Shown piece by piece: positions 19,573 through 31,402 of a stretch of 64,000 nucleotides of DNA. Location: positions 756,501 through 820,500 of the forward strand of contig OX327696.1 of NCBI GenBank assembly GCA_946807835.1, given 5' to 3'. The translations under genes were made by a program, and so were the position numbers. The first letter of the stretch is position 1, and every line of letters begins with the position of its first letter. The DNA is from Ailanthus altissimus (taxonomy: Eukaryota; Streptophyta; Magnoliopsida; Sapindales; Simaroubaceae). The notes below the pieces were generated by a model. It worked only from the letters and a program-made list of their open reading frames with translations, had not been told where the DNA came from and made no database searches.

Positions 19573-20460
19573 ATGAATTTTATTCATTTTATCATGATGA
19601 ATATTCTTGATAAAATTGTTAAATTGTTAACTAAGTACAAAGAGGATGAAATGATAGTCCAACCTGAGACCTCTGCTCCTAAACCCACGGAACTAATAAT
19701 GGCAAAAAAATCTTTTGTCTCTATTCTTTCTTCTGCCCCAGATCTAGACACTCACCTTTCTGATCTCCCTCCTTCATCAATTAAGGGTGATCAATATTTT
19801 CTTCGAATTGATAAATCGGAGTACCACAAGCTTGTTAAATTGAGTAAGGCAAACTTGATAGGACGAATTATTTTGAAAAAAGGATCTCAACCTCTTAAGG
19901 TGGATGCCCTAAAAGCTGAGCTTCATCGTCTTTGGAATCCAAAAAATAGTTGAAAATTATTCCCCATAGCCAAAGGTTTTTATATATTACATTTTTCGGA
20001 TACAAAAGACATGCAAAGGGTGTGAGGTGGAGGCACTTGCACACTTACAACAAGTCAATTTAGGCTATATCAATGGAGACCTAATTTTGACCCATATTCT
20101 CCTGAAAGTTCTTCAAAGGCTCAAGTTTGGGTTAAAATCTATGGCCTTAGCTGGGAGTATTGGAGACCCAAAATAATCATGGGAATTGCACATGGGGTTG
20201 GTTTTCCTCGACAATTAGACAGAGCAACAAAGGAAAGAACTTATGGATATTATGCAATGGTACTTGTGGAAGTTGATGTGTCTGAAACTCTTCCTACATT
20301 CTTTATTGTTGAGCGAAATGGGTATGACTTCCAAGTGGAGGTGGTTCATGAATGACTTCCTCCTAAATGTTCTGGATGTGGTTTTATTGGTCATAAGATC
20401 ACTTCGTGCTGTTCGGCCAATCCAAATAAGATTGATGGTAAAAGATCGCTATCGTTAAAG
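19573..20460 (+). pseudogene. LINE ORF1 (gag-like, DUF4283 and zinc knuckle)
   Basis: Two overlapping frames encode a nucleic-acid-binding protein. The N-terminal part is KSFVSILSS, DQYFLRIDKSEY and LIGRIILKKG. The DUF4283 core includes RLYQWRPNFDPYSP and AQVWVKIYGLSWEYW. A knuckle CSGCGFIGHKITSC (CX2CX4HX4C) lies at about 20368-20409. The TGA at 19951 and later frame breaks inactivate it. Start choice among ATGs at 19573 and 19603 is open. Confidence 0.82.
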
Positions 20461-21059
20461 TCTTGGGTAACGAAAGATGTTGAAACGATTCCAAGTACTT
20501 CTAAGGAGGTACAAATGAGCTTGATTGAGGCTGATTGTATTAGACCATCGGAGAATAATAATGGGACTCATCTTGAGATTAATGTGATTACAGAGGATAG
20601 TGCTAATAGAGGAGATTATATAGATGCAATTGACAGAGTTAAGATAGGAGATGATTTGGGGAGGGGATAACCAAATAGTGAGGTTAATATAGATACTAGC
20701 AAGGTTGAGTTGCAACATATGAATTTTCTTATTTTAAGAATGATAGTAGTGAAACTCAACTAGTTAATGAATTTTATCCAGATAATGAAGAATTAAATTC
20801 CAATGATGTTACTAGTATTTAGCATGAGGAGATGATTTGTGAGCCAAAAGAAAATTCAATGGTTGAAAATAATGTTAACAAGGATGTACTAGATAATAAT
20901 TTGCAAAAGGTCGTGGACATTTTTCCCAAACCGCCAATGAAGGATGGTTTTGAAATTGTTGTTTCTAAATCTAAAAAAAAGAGACTTCGAGCAAAAACGA
21001 AAGAAATCTTAGCGATCTACAAATCGTAAAGTTCGGATTGCGATCTAAATCTATGAAGA

Positions 21060-24000
21060 TTATCTACTAGAATGTTAAGGGAATGGCCAATCCCCAATCT
21101 CAAAATGAATTGGCCAGCTTATGTTTGAAACATAAACCATTTTTTATGGTAATGAATAATCCTATGGTTGCTATTCATTCTATTTATGATTCTTTCTGGA
21201 ACTCCTTGCATCAATCTTTTGTAGGTCATACAGATAATAATCTTCCAAAGTTATGGGTTTTCAAGAATGATACGGTGGCAGTTGTTAATATTATCTCTAT
21301 TGGGTCTCAACATGCTACAATTAGCACTTCCATTGACTCCTACCCTTGTCAATTATCTTTTGTCTATGCTACCTCACAATATGTTCAGAGACGAACTCTT
21401 TAGTCAGAATTGAAGTCTTTTTTCGGTTTATCTCCTTGGCTTGCAATTGGTGATTTCAATGCCACACTAGGGGTGCATGAATAAATTAGATGAGGATTTC
21501 TTGGTCCTCGTTCTTATTCTAATTTTCATGAATTTATTGCTTCCTGTGACCTTTTAGAGGTTCATTCTTCTGGTTTATTTTTCACTTGGGGCTAGAACCA
21601 TGACAAATAGTAGTCATATGGAAAGAAAATTAGATCGTACACTCTTTACTCTTCAATGGCAAAAGACTTGGACTTCTTTTTCTTGCATAGTTCTCCCTCG
21701 CACAGAATCCGACCACTCTATCTTACTGTTCTCCTTTAACTTTATGAATAGGTCAGGTCATCATCCTTTTCATTTTCAATCAATATAGATACATCATCCA
21801 AAATTTAAAGATGTGGTAGCAGATAGTTGGAATTTGATACATTGTCATGGTTGCTAGATGTTTATGGTCACCAAAAAGTTATTGGTGCTTAAATCAAATT
21901 TAAAAAAATGGAACTGGAAAGTTTTTGAGAATATTCATGAGCGACTAAATAATGGTTGTGAGTCTCTTTCTTCTATCCAAAATAATATGGCTATAGTTGG
22001 TGCCACAGATGAGTTATTGGAAGCTGAAGCTGCAATAAAAGGTGGAACTCCTCCATATCTCTCATTTACAATCCGAATTTTGGTGTGATTAAGTAAAATT
22101 GAGATAACTTAAGGAGGGAGATAAGTGCACCAATTTTTTTTTCACTCTTATGCTAAGATTCAAGCTGTCAAGTCTCGAATTAGAGGATTGCTCATTAATA
22201 ATATCTGGAATGACAACATGTCACAGGTTTCAACTCATATTATTGGCTATTTTTGTGAACTTTGTAGGAGTTTTAATGTTGATTTGGAATCGAACATCCA
22301 GAGCTATAATAATATTCCTAATGCTATTTCAGATGCATATAATGAGTTTCTGACTTACATTCCCACTGAGGAAGAGGTTTGTTTAGCAGTTTTCTCTTTG
22401 AATTCCTCTAACGCCCCAAAGTCAGATGGATTTACAAGTCTTTTTTATCATCATTATTGGGATATTATCAAAAAGGATATAGTCTTAAGTATTAAGAAAT
22501 TCTTCACAGAGAGCTTTATATTACCTAATCTAAATTCCAATTTTATTGTACTGATTCTAAAAGTGGTAGATGCTATCAATATCAGTCAATTCAGACCAAT
22601 TGCCTTATCAATATCTTCTTCAAAATCATTACCAAAATTATTGCTGATAGACTAGTAGGTCTTATGCCTATATTGGTATCTCATAATCAAATGGCTTTCA
22701 TTAGAGGTCGTCATATTCATAATTGCATTTCAATGGTTTCTGAAGGCATTAATATGCTGGATAGAAAATCTTTCGATGAAAATATTAGAATAAAGTTGGT
22801 ATTACTAAAACTTTTTACACTATTAGTTGGGATTTTCTCCTACAAATTCTTCATCATTTTGGATTCAACTCTATATTTATTAATTGGATCTTTATTATTC
22901 TTATATTTGCAAGGTTATCTGTATTGATTAATGGCTCCCTTAAAGGTTTCTTTGGTTGTAGCAAGGGGGTAAGACAGGGTGATCTGTTATTTCCTCTCCT
23001 GTTTTGTCTAGTTGAAGAAGTTCTTTCAAGAGAGATTCAAGCTTTAATAGATGCACACAAAATTTTTCTCATTTCAGTTCCAAGGGAATGCTTTGCCCCG
23101 TCCTATATATTGTATGCATATGATGTCTTTGTGTTTTGTAGAAGTGATTGAAAATCTCTTACTTCTCTTATGAATTTCATTGATGCTTACGATTCAGCCT
23201 CATGACAGATGGTTAATAAAGAAAAAAGCTTTTTCTTTCTTGGGAAACCTTCCATGAATCGTCACCAAGAAATTTCGGATATTCTAAGTTTTTCTCAAGG
23301 CTGCCTTCCTTTTAATTACTTGGGAGTGCCTATTTAAGGGTTATCTGTGAGCTCATCATCTGCAAATCTTTATAGATAAGGCAATTGCACGTCTTACAAG
23401 TTGAAAGGGTAAAATTCTATCTATGGCAGGTAGAGTTGAATTGGTTCGTACAATATTTCAAAGTACATTGTTACATAGTTTTAAAATCTGCCTTTGACCA
23501 CACTCTCTCTTGAAAAAAATACATGGATATGCTCAAAATTTTATTATTTCTAGTGACCATTCTAATTAAAAAATAACTTTAGTCTCTTGGAATCATCTCT
23601 ACTTGCCTAAAAAAGATGAAGGAGTCGGGCTACAATGACTAGATGTTTTGAATAAAGTTTGCTTTCTCCAACTCCATTAGAATACTCATAATTCAACCAC
23701 TTATTGTTCAAAATTCCTAAAAGGGCATTATGACTTTAGCAACAAAAACAACTCTTATCTATGCTTTTCTATTTGGTCAAGTTTCAGAGCTATCTTGTTG
23801 TATTTTCACAAGGGGACTCGGTGGATCATTAGTAATGACTCCTCTATTAATTTTTGGTTTGACAATTAGCTTGACAAACCTATTCTCCCCGGAGATTGGC
23901 AAGGCTCCTTAGAACTACAGTGTAAGGTTGTTGATGTTATTTATGATGGAAGATGTAATATCCTAAATTCTTTTTATAATGCTTTTTCTTATTTGAAAGA

Positions 24001-25100
24001 GCAAATTTCTGGTATTATATTACCTTCCAATCATATGAAAGATAAATTTATTTGGACTTTTACTCAGGATGGGTCATTGTCATTAAATGAGAGTTATACT
24101 TTTATTCAAAATCATACCATCTCTAATCTATTTTTATCTTCTCTTTGGAAGAATTTCTTTCCTCTAAAAGATTAGTATTTTTATGTGGCGCCTGCTTTAG
24201 TACCTTCTCCCAACAGATTTGATTCTGAGATCCTATGGTATTTGCATTATTTCGGCTTTCTCCTTTTGTTTGAAAGATTATGAATCGGTTGATCATTTAT
24301 TTGTTTCCTGCTCTTTTACTAAAGATCTTTAGGGTTGGCTTGCTCATAATTTTCGGACACACGTTTTGAATGATATCTTAATTATAGATCTATAGTCTGC
24401 AATTCTTGTTAAGTCTTTCAGCCCTCAGTTGTATAACATTTAGCTTCTATTTGCAGTATACCTATTTTATTATATTTGGCATTGTCGTAATTGCCTTCGA
24501 TTTAATAAGGTGGGTTATAGTCTACATGGGTTTAAAGCAAATTACCTTGCTCATATTCATTCCTTTACGGGTTTATGTCCTGAATTTATCTCTTTTGGCG
24601 AGGACCGATTTATCTTAGAGGGATTGGGTACACACCCTAAGCTTGGTCATACTCCAAAAATTTCTGTGATCTTTTGAAATTTTTTCCCAGATGGATGGAA
24701 TAAAGTAAATACAGACGGACTTTCTAAAGGTAATCCAGAAAGAGCAGCTTGTGGAGGAGTTTTTCGTGATGAAAGAGATACTTTCCTTGAAGGCTTTTCT
24801 TATCCATTATAGATTGAGACGGTATTCTATGCTGAAATAATGGAAGCAATCATGGCTATTGATATAGATTATACTCGTGGTTGGCATAAATTGATTCTAG
24901 AAATTGATTCTTTGCTCTTCATCAATCTCTTTTCTAATCCAAAGTTGAATCTTCCCTGAAATCTCATTACTAGATGGAAGAATTGTCAATGGTGTGTGTC
25001 TAATATGCATTTTTGCTTTGTTCATTCTTTTAGAGAAAATAATAGTATTGCGGATTATCTGGCAAACATTGGCTTGAAATATGATGATCTTACATGATTG
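21060..25100 (+). pseudogene. LINE ORF2: endonuclease, reverse transcriptase, RNase H
   Basis: A broken series of frames. The endonuclease region is at about 21083-21790 (LAIGDFNATL, ESDHSILLFSF). RT is at about 22330-23200, with SNAPKSDGF, FRPIALS, QMAFIRGRHIHN and GVRQGDLLFPLLFCL. The RT catalytic motif reads LYAYDVF (about 23110-23127), where the family has A-D-D, so one metal ligand is lost. A zinc-binding RT-associated region follows (24000-24350). RNase H is at about 24690-25090 (NTDGLSKGNP, EIDSLLFINLF). Clearly non-functional. Confidence 0.9.
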
Positions 25101-25352
25101 GTACGTCCACCATCTAAAATTTTATATTTGCTACATAAAGATGTTGATGGTTACCTTAATTACAGATTTTATTGATCTATTTTAAATGCTTGTAATTTTT
25201 CTAAACTTCCTCATTTTTCCTTTCTTTTTCTTTTGAGCATTATAATCATTTTACGAGATAAGGCCCTTTACGTCCTCTCCTGAATTGTATTCCTATCCTT
25301 TTTAATCTTTCAATAAATTTCTTGCTCGACGAAATTTGCCAAAAAAAAAAAA

Positions 25353-25545
25353 ATTCTATTGAATTCTGTTGACCTTGTGAAATTCAAGACATTGCAGAAA
25401 TGACAAAGTATTGTTACCTTTACTCTTGCATAAAGAATTTCTTTGAGAACAGTCAACATAGGTCGAGTAGTAATTAGTAGATGATAATGTATCCGTAATA
25501 GCAGCGTAGCAACCCTGCAAAACAACATCTAAGATCTGCCTGTTC
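25353..25545. repeat. Block R, unit-1 copy, right half
   Basis: It continues the host sequence right of the LINE and matches 63766-63935 (GATAATGTATCCG, AATAGCAGCGTAGCAACCCT). On the minus strand it has an exon-like frame (GCYAAITDTLSSTNYYSTYV) ending near a GT (GCAAGAGTAAAG|GTAACA). Identity of that frame is unknown. Confidence 0.7.
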
Positions 25546-25690
25546 TTAACAAAGGCAAGCTGATTTATAGAAATAGAATTTCCACAAACCTCTCTTAGCC
25601 TAAAGGAAAGAGCCTTGGCAATTGTCTTATAGCGACTGGTTAGGAGGATTCGTACGCCTAAAATCTTTAATCTTAATGAAGTCAAGGGTT
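25505..25690 (-). pseudogene. LINE reverse-transcriptase fragment
   Basis: The minus-strand frame reads RYKTIAKALSFRLREV and SINQLAFVKNRQILDVVL, the fingers/palm entry of a plant L1 RT (usual form: ISENQSAFVKGRQILD). It is fused at its 3' end to the block R exon-like frame. It is not part of the 18.7-25.3-kb LINE, which lies on the other strand and has its own copy of this motif. Confidence 0.8.
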
Positions 25691-27550
25691 TTATAGAATA
25701 AGGAAAATATTAGTCCTATTAGTGTAGTTATGCACCCTCATTCTCAAAAATTCCCCAAAAACCTTTAATGTGTTAACGTTCACCAAGTCCCAGCAAAAAA
25801 TCCTCCTTCACCGAGTCCTAGCAAGATTGAAAAAATCTCAGAAGAAAAACCATCAGCCCAATGAGACTTATCTCCATTACTGCTTGTTCTTCATTTATGG
25901 GACTCCAATTCAAACCCATGTAACCTTGGTCTCTGCCAACCTAACTAGAATAAAGATTTGCAAAAATATTAATGATGTCTAACCAACTCAACCAAGTTTA
26001 TCTTTATCTTTATTATAACAACTTTATAGATGTGCTCTACATGAACAACCTAATAAAAATATATTTTCAAGACATGAAGATATGAAACATTGACCTACAG
26101 GAAATATAGAGATGCCTGTAGAGAATAATCAAAAATAACCACCACAAAGGTTGGCATACCATATTGTAATTTACATGCCCACAAGTAGCCAGGAAAGTTC
26201 ATAGAGCACATGATTTTTATCTCTTTGTTAGTAACATGCACAATTTTATAAGGCAGAGTAATATCCGTTTGAAGCCAAGCAAAATTCAAAAGCATGCCAA
26301 TTATAAGAGAAGCTCTCATAAGACACATGCTACGTATTACCAAGACGAGATGGCAGGGAGGCACTAATACAGATAATGATCGAACACACTTTGGCTAACA
26401 AATTGAAAATGCGGGCTTAAAAATTTAACTTGCAAAGGTGACTTACCAAGTACTCATTGAAGGTGATTTCCTAAAAGAACTATAGTAAGAAATACCTCTT
26501 CGACTCAAAATGGTAAATATTGCTTAGAAACTTCATGGATAATCCTAGCTCCCATAATTTTCATTCTCTTATTGCAGAGACAAAATATTAACTGGGGATT
26601 ACAAAAAAAAAAACTCCTAACTGCTTGCTTATAAGCAAGGTCTGCTCCAGATCATTGGTGTTAACATTTGAGAATGCACAGAGAGCATAGCCAGATGGAG
26701 CAAGCCCAAGCATTCCCATGTCTGGTATAAACTCAGTAACTCTTCCCCTGGTTTTCTCCTCCTGAAACTTGCATAAATGAAATATGACATGCACTTTATA
26801 CTGGCAAAGCTCATGTTTATGGTACTTATATATACCTATTGTATCGATAAGATTATTGAACACCACCATGAAGTATTGTTTACGCATTCACAAACACTTG
26901 ATCTCATCATTTTTTGAACATTTTCTCAAGCCATGACATCAATCAACAATATAAGTATTCGAGTTTTTAATCAAGTCTTAATGAAATTTGTTCTTACGCC
27001 AATTATGTCAAGTCATCATTGGCTTAACGATCTAGATAACTTCATGTTGATGATATCTGGATCATTTCTTCGAACTCAAAAAAGTGAATCATTTGGGGCC
27101 ATTTGAAGAACAAAATTAGAAAAAAGAGAGGAAACAGACTACCAAAAAAACAAAAGCTTTTCACTGAAGTAAGATCATGAATAAGTAGTTGACAGTAAAA
27201 GACTGCTTAAAATCATAACTCAAAGAAAACAAGCATTGTGTTTGCAGATTAACACAGACCATCAAAACCAATTTGTCATTGTGTTTTGTCTAATCAGCTA
27301 GAATCAAATCATTAGAGAAATATTGGATAGTAGTCATGATGTGATAGCTGTTGCAACCTTGATGTATTTATTTATTCTTTTTATGGGAGACAGTTTCCTT
27401 GCAGCAGATACAACACCCAAATAATGAGAACAATAATACTTTTCTTTTTCTTTTTTCTAGTATGTGAATACCATGGGAATTTTTTATTTTTTAATTTTAT
27501 TATTTACAAGAAACTACCATGGTTGTTTGATAATAAGGATGGAAATACAC
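25691..27550. other. Intergenic DNA with exon-like minus-strand strings
   Basis: No complete gene. Two minus-strand stretches look protein-coding but unnamed: about 26100-26364 (SYNWHAFEFCLASNGYY in one frame) and about 26630-26770 (EEKTRGRVTEFIPDMGMLGL, then APSGYALCAF). They may be exons of the same decayed locus as the WDR3-like fragment or of others. I could not link them by splice sites. Confidence 0.4.
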
Positions 27551-28190
27551 CTCATGTTTAGCAATGCACTCCAATTCTTCTGCTATAATCTAGAGCTTCT
27601 TCAATCGAATCAATTGCGGAATTGGTTTCTTGAGTTTTCTTCCCAGCTACAGCTACTGCTCCCTCATCTGGGAGTTCTTCCGTGGGCGCATACCTGTTTT
27701 CTGATGCATTGTCAAGTTCAGTCTCAAACGTCTCCTCCAGCTCCTTTTCTTTCTCTTCCTTCACATTCAAGACACTACTCAATCATAAATTAATCTTAAC
27801 AAAAGAGAAAGGAAAAGGCCCGAGACCCTAACATGGTTAGATGAGAGGAAAAGATCAATCATTACATTCTTTCATTCTCCCATCCTTCTTTCCATTAATA
27901 TACATCGTTTTGAGTTTGCTACTATAAAATGATAAAAAAGAAATGAAACTACCACAACCTTTTTATCTCTACGAAACAGTATCAGATTAGCAGCAGAATC
28001 AATAAGAAAATACCTGAATGAAAATTGGCTCTAGTGACGTATGGATCGGTCATGATATTCGGTGACAACAAAATCTCCACGATTACTGATTGCAAGACAC
28101 CAAACATCAGCACGATGCCCTCGAGAGTTAAAAGCAACTCAAATTTATCGGCATCCTAGTATTTGACAAGACGATCCTAATGACTGTCTC
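27551..28190 (-). pseudogene. WDR3: WDR3/UTP12-like WD40 protein fragment (two exons)
   Basis: The minus-strand exon at about 28190-28014 encodes DRLVKY(stop)DADKFELLLTLEG, then after a one-base deletion HRADVWCLAISNRGDF and HDRSIR, the end of a WD40 repeat, with donor CATTCAG|GTATTT. The next exon (about 27777-27551) encodes the acidic C-terminal segment (EEKEKELEETFETELDN, NRYAPTEELPDEGAVAVAGK, DSIEEALD). It shifts frame to read IAEELECIAKHE before a possible donor GAG|GTGTAT. WDR3/UTP12 (yeast Dip2) is a U3 snoRNP/SSU-processome protein. Only about 130 residues remain, with a Trp-to-stop and two indels. The family call rests on remembered sequence and should be searched. Confidence 0.72.
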
Positions 28191-28311
28191 GTTAATATTC
28201 GCAATAAAATAATTAAAAAATTTGCCTTATAATTTTAAATTTGATTAATAATAAATCAGATTAGTAGTTTTTTTATAATTATTTTCCTTCTTTATAGATT
28301 TTTTTTTTTTA

Positions 28312-28640
28312 TACAAGTATTATATTACAAATTTTACATCTTAATGTTAGATAACTGCTCAATGAATTACAACACTAGCTTAATAATTGGTTAGTGAATT
28401 ACAACACTAACTGAATTACTAGTCAATTAATTACAGCACTAACACTAACTGAATAACTGTTAGTGAATTACAACACTAATGCATAACTAGTCAATTAATT
28501 ACAACACTAATACAAATTGAATAACTGTAATTAGAACTGCATAACTAGTCAATGAATTACAATACAAGTATTACATTACAAACTTTACATCTTAATGAAT
28601 TAAGACACTAGATAACCTAAATAACTAGTTAATGGATTAC
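28312..28640. repeat. Imperfect minisatellite of GAATTACAACACTAA units
   Basis: About eight spaced copies of a unit like (G/T)AATTACAACACTAA alternate with CTGAATAACTAGTCAAT. The array is bracketed by two copies of ACAAGTATTAyATTACAAAy (28312 and 28564), about 252 bp apart, so a larger duplication is superimposed. Confidence 0.8.
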
Positions 28641-28859
28641 AACACCAATGGTTAGTTTGGTTGAACTTTTTAAATAGAACTTTTTAAAATAGAGTTTTTT
28701 AAAGTAGAACTTTTAGAAATAGAGCTTTTAAGAAAAAGCTACTGGTCGTTTGGTTCTCAATTAAAAAAGTTATTTTGAAGTATTAGATCATTTGGTTATA
28801 CATTATTAAAAATGCTTATTTGTTATTAAATTATCAAAAAATATAATAGTTGTAGAGAT
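28641..28859. repeat. Short A/T-rich tandem motif next to truncated Copia-A
   Basis: At 28672-28731 a unit like ATAGARCTTTTTAAA repeats about four times. The phrase TCGTTTGGTT nearby resembles ends of some plant MITEs, but I find no terminal inverted repeat. It ends where Copia-A integrase homology starts. Confidence 0.45.
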
Positions 28860-31402
28860 ATAGAGCAATGCGAAGTTTTCTTCGATGAATTTTACATCAT
28901 CCATAAAGTGTCAAGAATAAGAACTTCATCAGATTCTTGAGGTTTCTAATCTTTCTCTACCCCATCAACTATCTGATGTTCAAAAAATGTAATATCTCTG
29001 CTTTTGATGATTTTCTAACTCACTGAATCTCATAATCTGTACCCAAAGTCTTTATGTATATAACTTAAAAAGATACACTCCCTAACCTTGTTGTCAAACT
29101 TCGACCTCTCATCTTTTAAAATATGAACAAATCCTTGCAACTAAACACTCTTAAGTGCTTACATCTTTCCCAGTCCAAACTCTTTCAGGTACATTATCAT
29201 CTAAATGAGCTGAAGGAGAAAAGTTAATTAAATTAATTGCATTCCGCATTACTTCATCCTAAAAGTATTTAGGCAGCTTTGCATCAGAGAACATACACCT
29301 GATTCTTTCTTGAATCGTTCTGTTCATTCTCTTTGCCACACTATTTTGCTAAGGAATTTTTGGCACGGTCTTCTCAATTTTGACACCATAGGATCTATAA
29401 TATTGCTAGAATGGTCCTTTGTACTTACCACCATTGTTCGCCTTTACACATTTCAACTGTCTCTTCGTCTTTCTCTCAACCTTAACATAAAAATATTTAA
29501 AGACATCAAGCACCTGATCTTTAGATTTTAGAGTAAAAACTCACACTTTTCTAGAACAGTCATCAATAAAAGTTATAAAATAAAGGGCACTTTCACGTGT
29601 TTTAGTTTATATAGTACATACATCAATGTGTATCAAATCAAGTAAATTTACTTTTCTAGATGGATAAAAATTATGAAATACAACTCTATGTGCCTTTTCT
29701 GCCAAACAATGATCACAAGATTTGAGAGACTTACCTGCCAAGTTAGGCAAAAAATTCTTCTTGACTAAAACTTAGAGCCATTTCTTACTTATGTGGCCAA
29801 GCCTTTTATGCCACAACTCAATGTCAGATTCTTTTGCTGATACATGGACATATTCTTTTATGAGCTTAGCTTCCACAACATAAAGAGTGTTTACATTTCT
29901 TCCTTTGGCTAGAATTATAGAACCTTTGGTAAGCTTCCATTTACCTTCACCAAAGTAGTTGCAATAACCATTATCATCAAGCTTGCTGGTGGAGATCAAA
30001 TTCAGATGTATTTCTGGAACATGACTAACATCCTTAAATAATAATCTACTACCAACACTGGACTCCAAGTAAATATCTCATATGCCAACAATCTTGGATG
30101 CATCATCATTTCCCATTCTGACATATTCAAAATCACTACTAGTGTAGGATGTGAAAAAATCATCATTTGAAGTAACATGAAATGAAGCATTTGAATCAAT
30201 TACCCAATCACTTATATGACATGTGAGATTTATAGAGTTCTCATCATAAACAATAGTCATATCCCCATCAATAGCTGTTGTACTGCTTTCTTGTTCATGT
30301 TTCTGTGATTCACCTCTTTTCTTAGCCTGTTCTCTTTTTTATATTCTACACTCTCTCTTTATATGTCCTATTTTATTACAATGGTAACACTTGATATTTT
30401 TTCTTTGAGACTTGGATCTTCCTCTGTAGCTATCAGTGCCAGAACTTTTACTTTGGCTTCTTCCTCGCCTTTTATGCTTTTCTGTAACAAGTGTTTTTAT
30501 CTCAAAAGAACTCATACCTATATTCTTTCTTCTGATTTTTTCATTTTGCATTCTATCTTTAACCATTTCTATAGTTAGCTTCCCAGTTGGCATTGAATTG
30601 TTTACTAACACCACCAACGTCTCTCAACTATCCAATAAGGAGTTAAGCAATAACAATACTTGTAACTCATCATCTAATGAGAAATTCATAGTTGTCAACT
30701 AGTTCACTAAGCCTTGAAACTCACTGGTGTGCTCAGTTATACTACGCCCTTCCTTGTATTTTAAATTTACAAGCCTCTTCATTAAATTGACTTTATTTTG
30801 TGGTATAGCCTGCTCATAAATAGACTCCAATTTTCTCTACATAACATCAGCGTTGGTCTCATTTACCACATGATGAAACACACTCTAATTTATCCATTGC
30901 TTAATGGTGCCAACACATTTCCTATGTAATTGGATCCACTCCTTCTTACTCATTTTCTTAGGTTTTGCAGCATCTCCTTTAATGGGTTCATATAGGTCTT
31001 TTACAAATAGTAAATCCTCTATTTTGGACTTTCATATCACATAATTTCATGCCTTCAATTTAATTATGCATCTAAAATTTTCATTCATTTTAATCAATAC
31101 AAATTAAACACTGCACAATCTGACTAGCTCTAATACCACTTTGTTGGGAAAGAACACAAAATACTACGCAACAGAAATAATTCTTTCTCCCACTTTGTGT
31201 TATTGAAATGGGCAATGCATCACCACAAACAGCAAAATAATATTACCATAAATTATAAACCACAATAAATCACAATGAACACGAAAGTTTTGTGTGAAAA
31301 ACCTAATTCAAGAAAAACCACAGGACCGTGTTTGTGTCTCAACCATCTTTTTTCATTTAAGGAAAGCACTAAGTACATCATCTTTAAATTTCAAAATGTA
31401 CA
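28860..31402 (-). mobile_element. Copia-A: truncated Ty1/copia fragment (LTR, gag, protease, integrase)
   Basis: The minus-strand 5' LTR occupies 31142 to about 31402 and ends CCCAACA. A tRNA-Met PBS (TGGTATTAGAGC) follows. Gag runs about 31080-30339 with knuckle CYHCNKIGHIKREC; protease lies at about 30260-30078; GAG-pre-integrase (HKRLGHISKKWL) and integrase continue to 28860. The protease active site reads DSN where DSG is expected. The C-terminal integrase region (KDERSKFDNKVRECIFLSY) is the last recognisable part. RT, RNase H and the 3' LTR are missing. Many stops and indels. Confidence 0.85.

Larger units (their letters stand above)
18713..25352 (+). mobile_element. L1-type LINE, near full length, split into block R
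   Basis: The 6.64-kb element has a GC-rich 5' region, ORF1, ORF2 (endonuclease, RT, RNase H) and a terminal A-run (25341-25352). It is flanked by a 17-bp duplication, ATTCTACTGAATTCTGT (18696-18712) and ATTCTATTGAATTCTGT (25353-25369), with one mismatch. The unoccupied paralogous site is at about 63745-63760. Both ORFs carry many stops and frameshifts. Confidence 0.93.

Noticed and set aside
28350..28580. Spaced repeats that could suggest a CRISPR-like array
   Set aside because: Units are imperfect, spacing is irregular, spacers are also repeats, and the DNA is plant nuclear; it is a minisatellite.
28760..28850. Possible MITE suggested by TCGTTTGGTT
   Set aside because: No matching inverted terminus or target duplication found.
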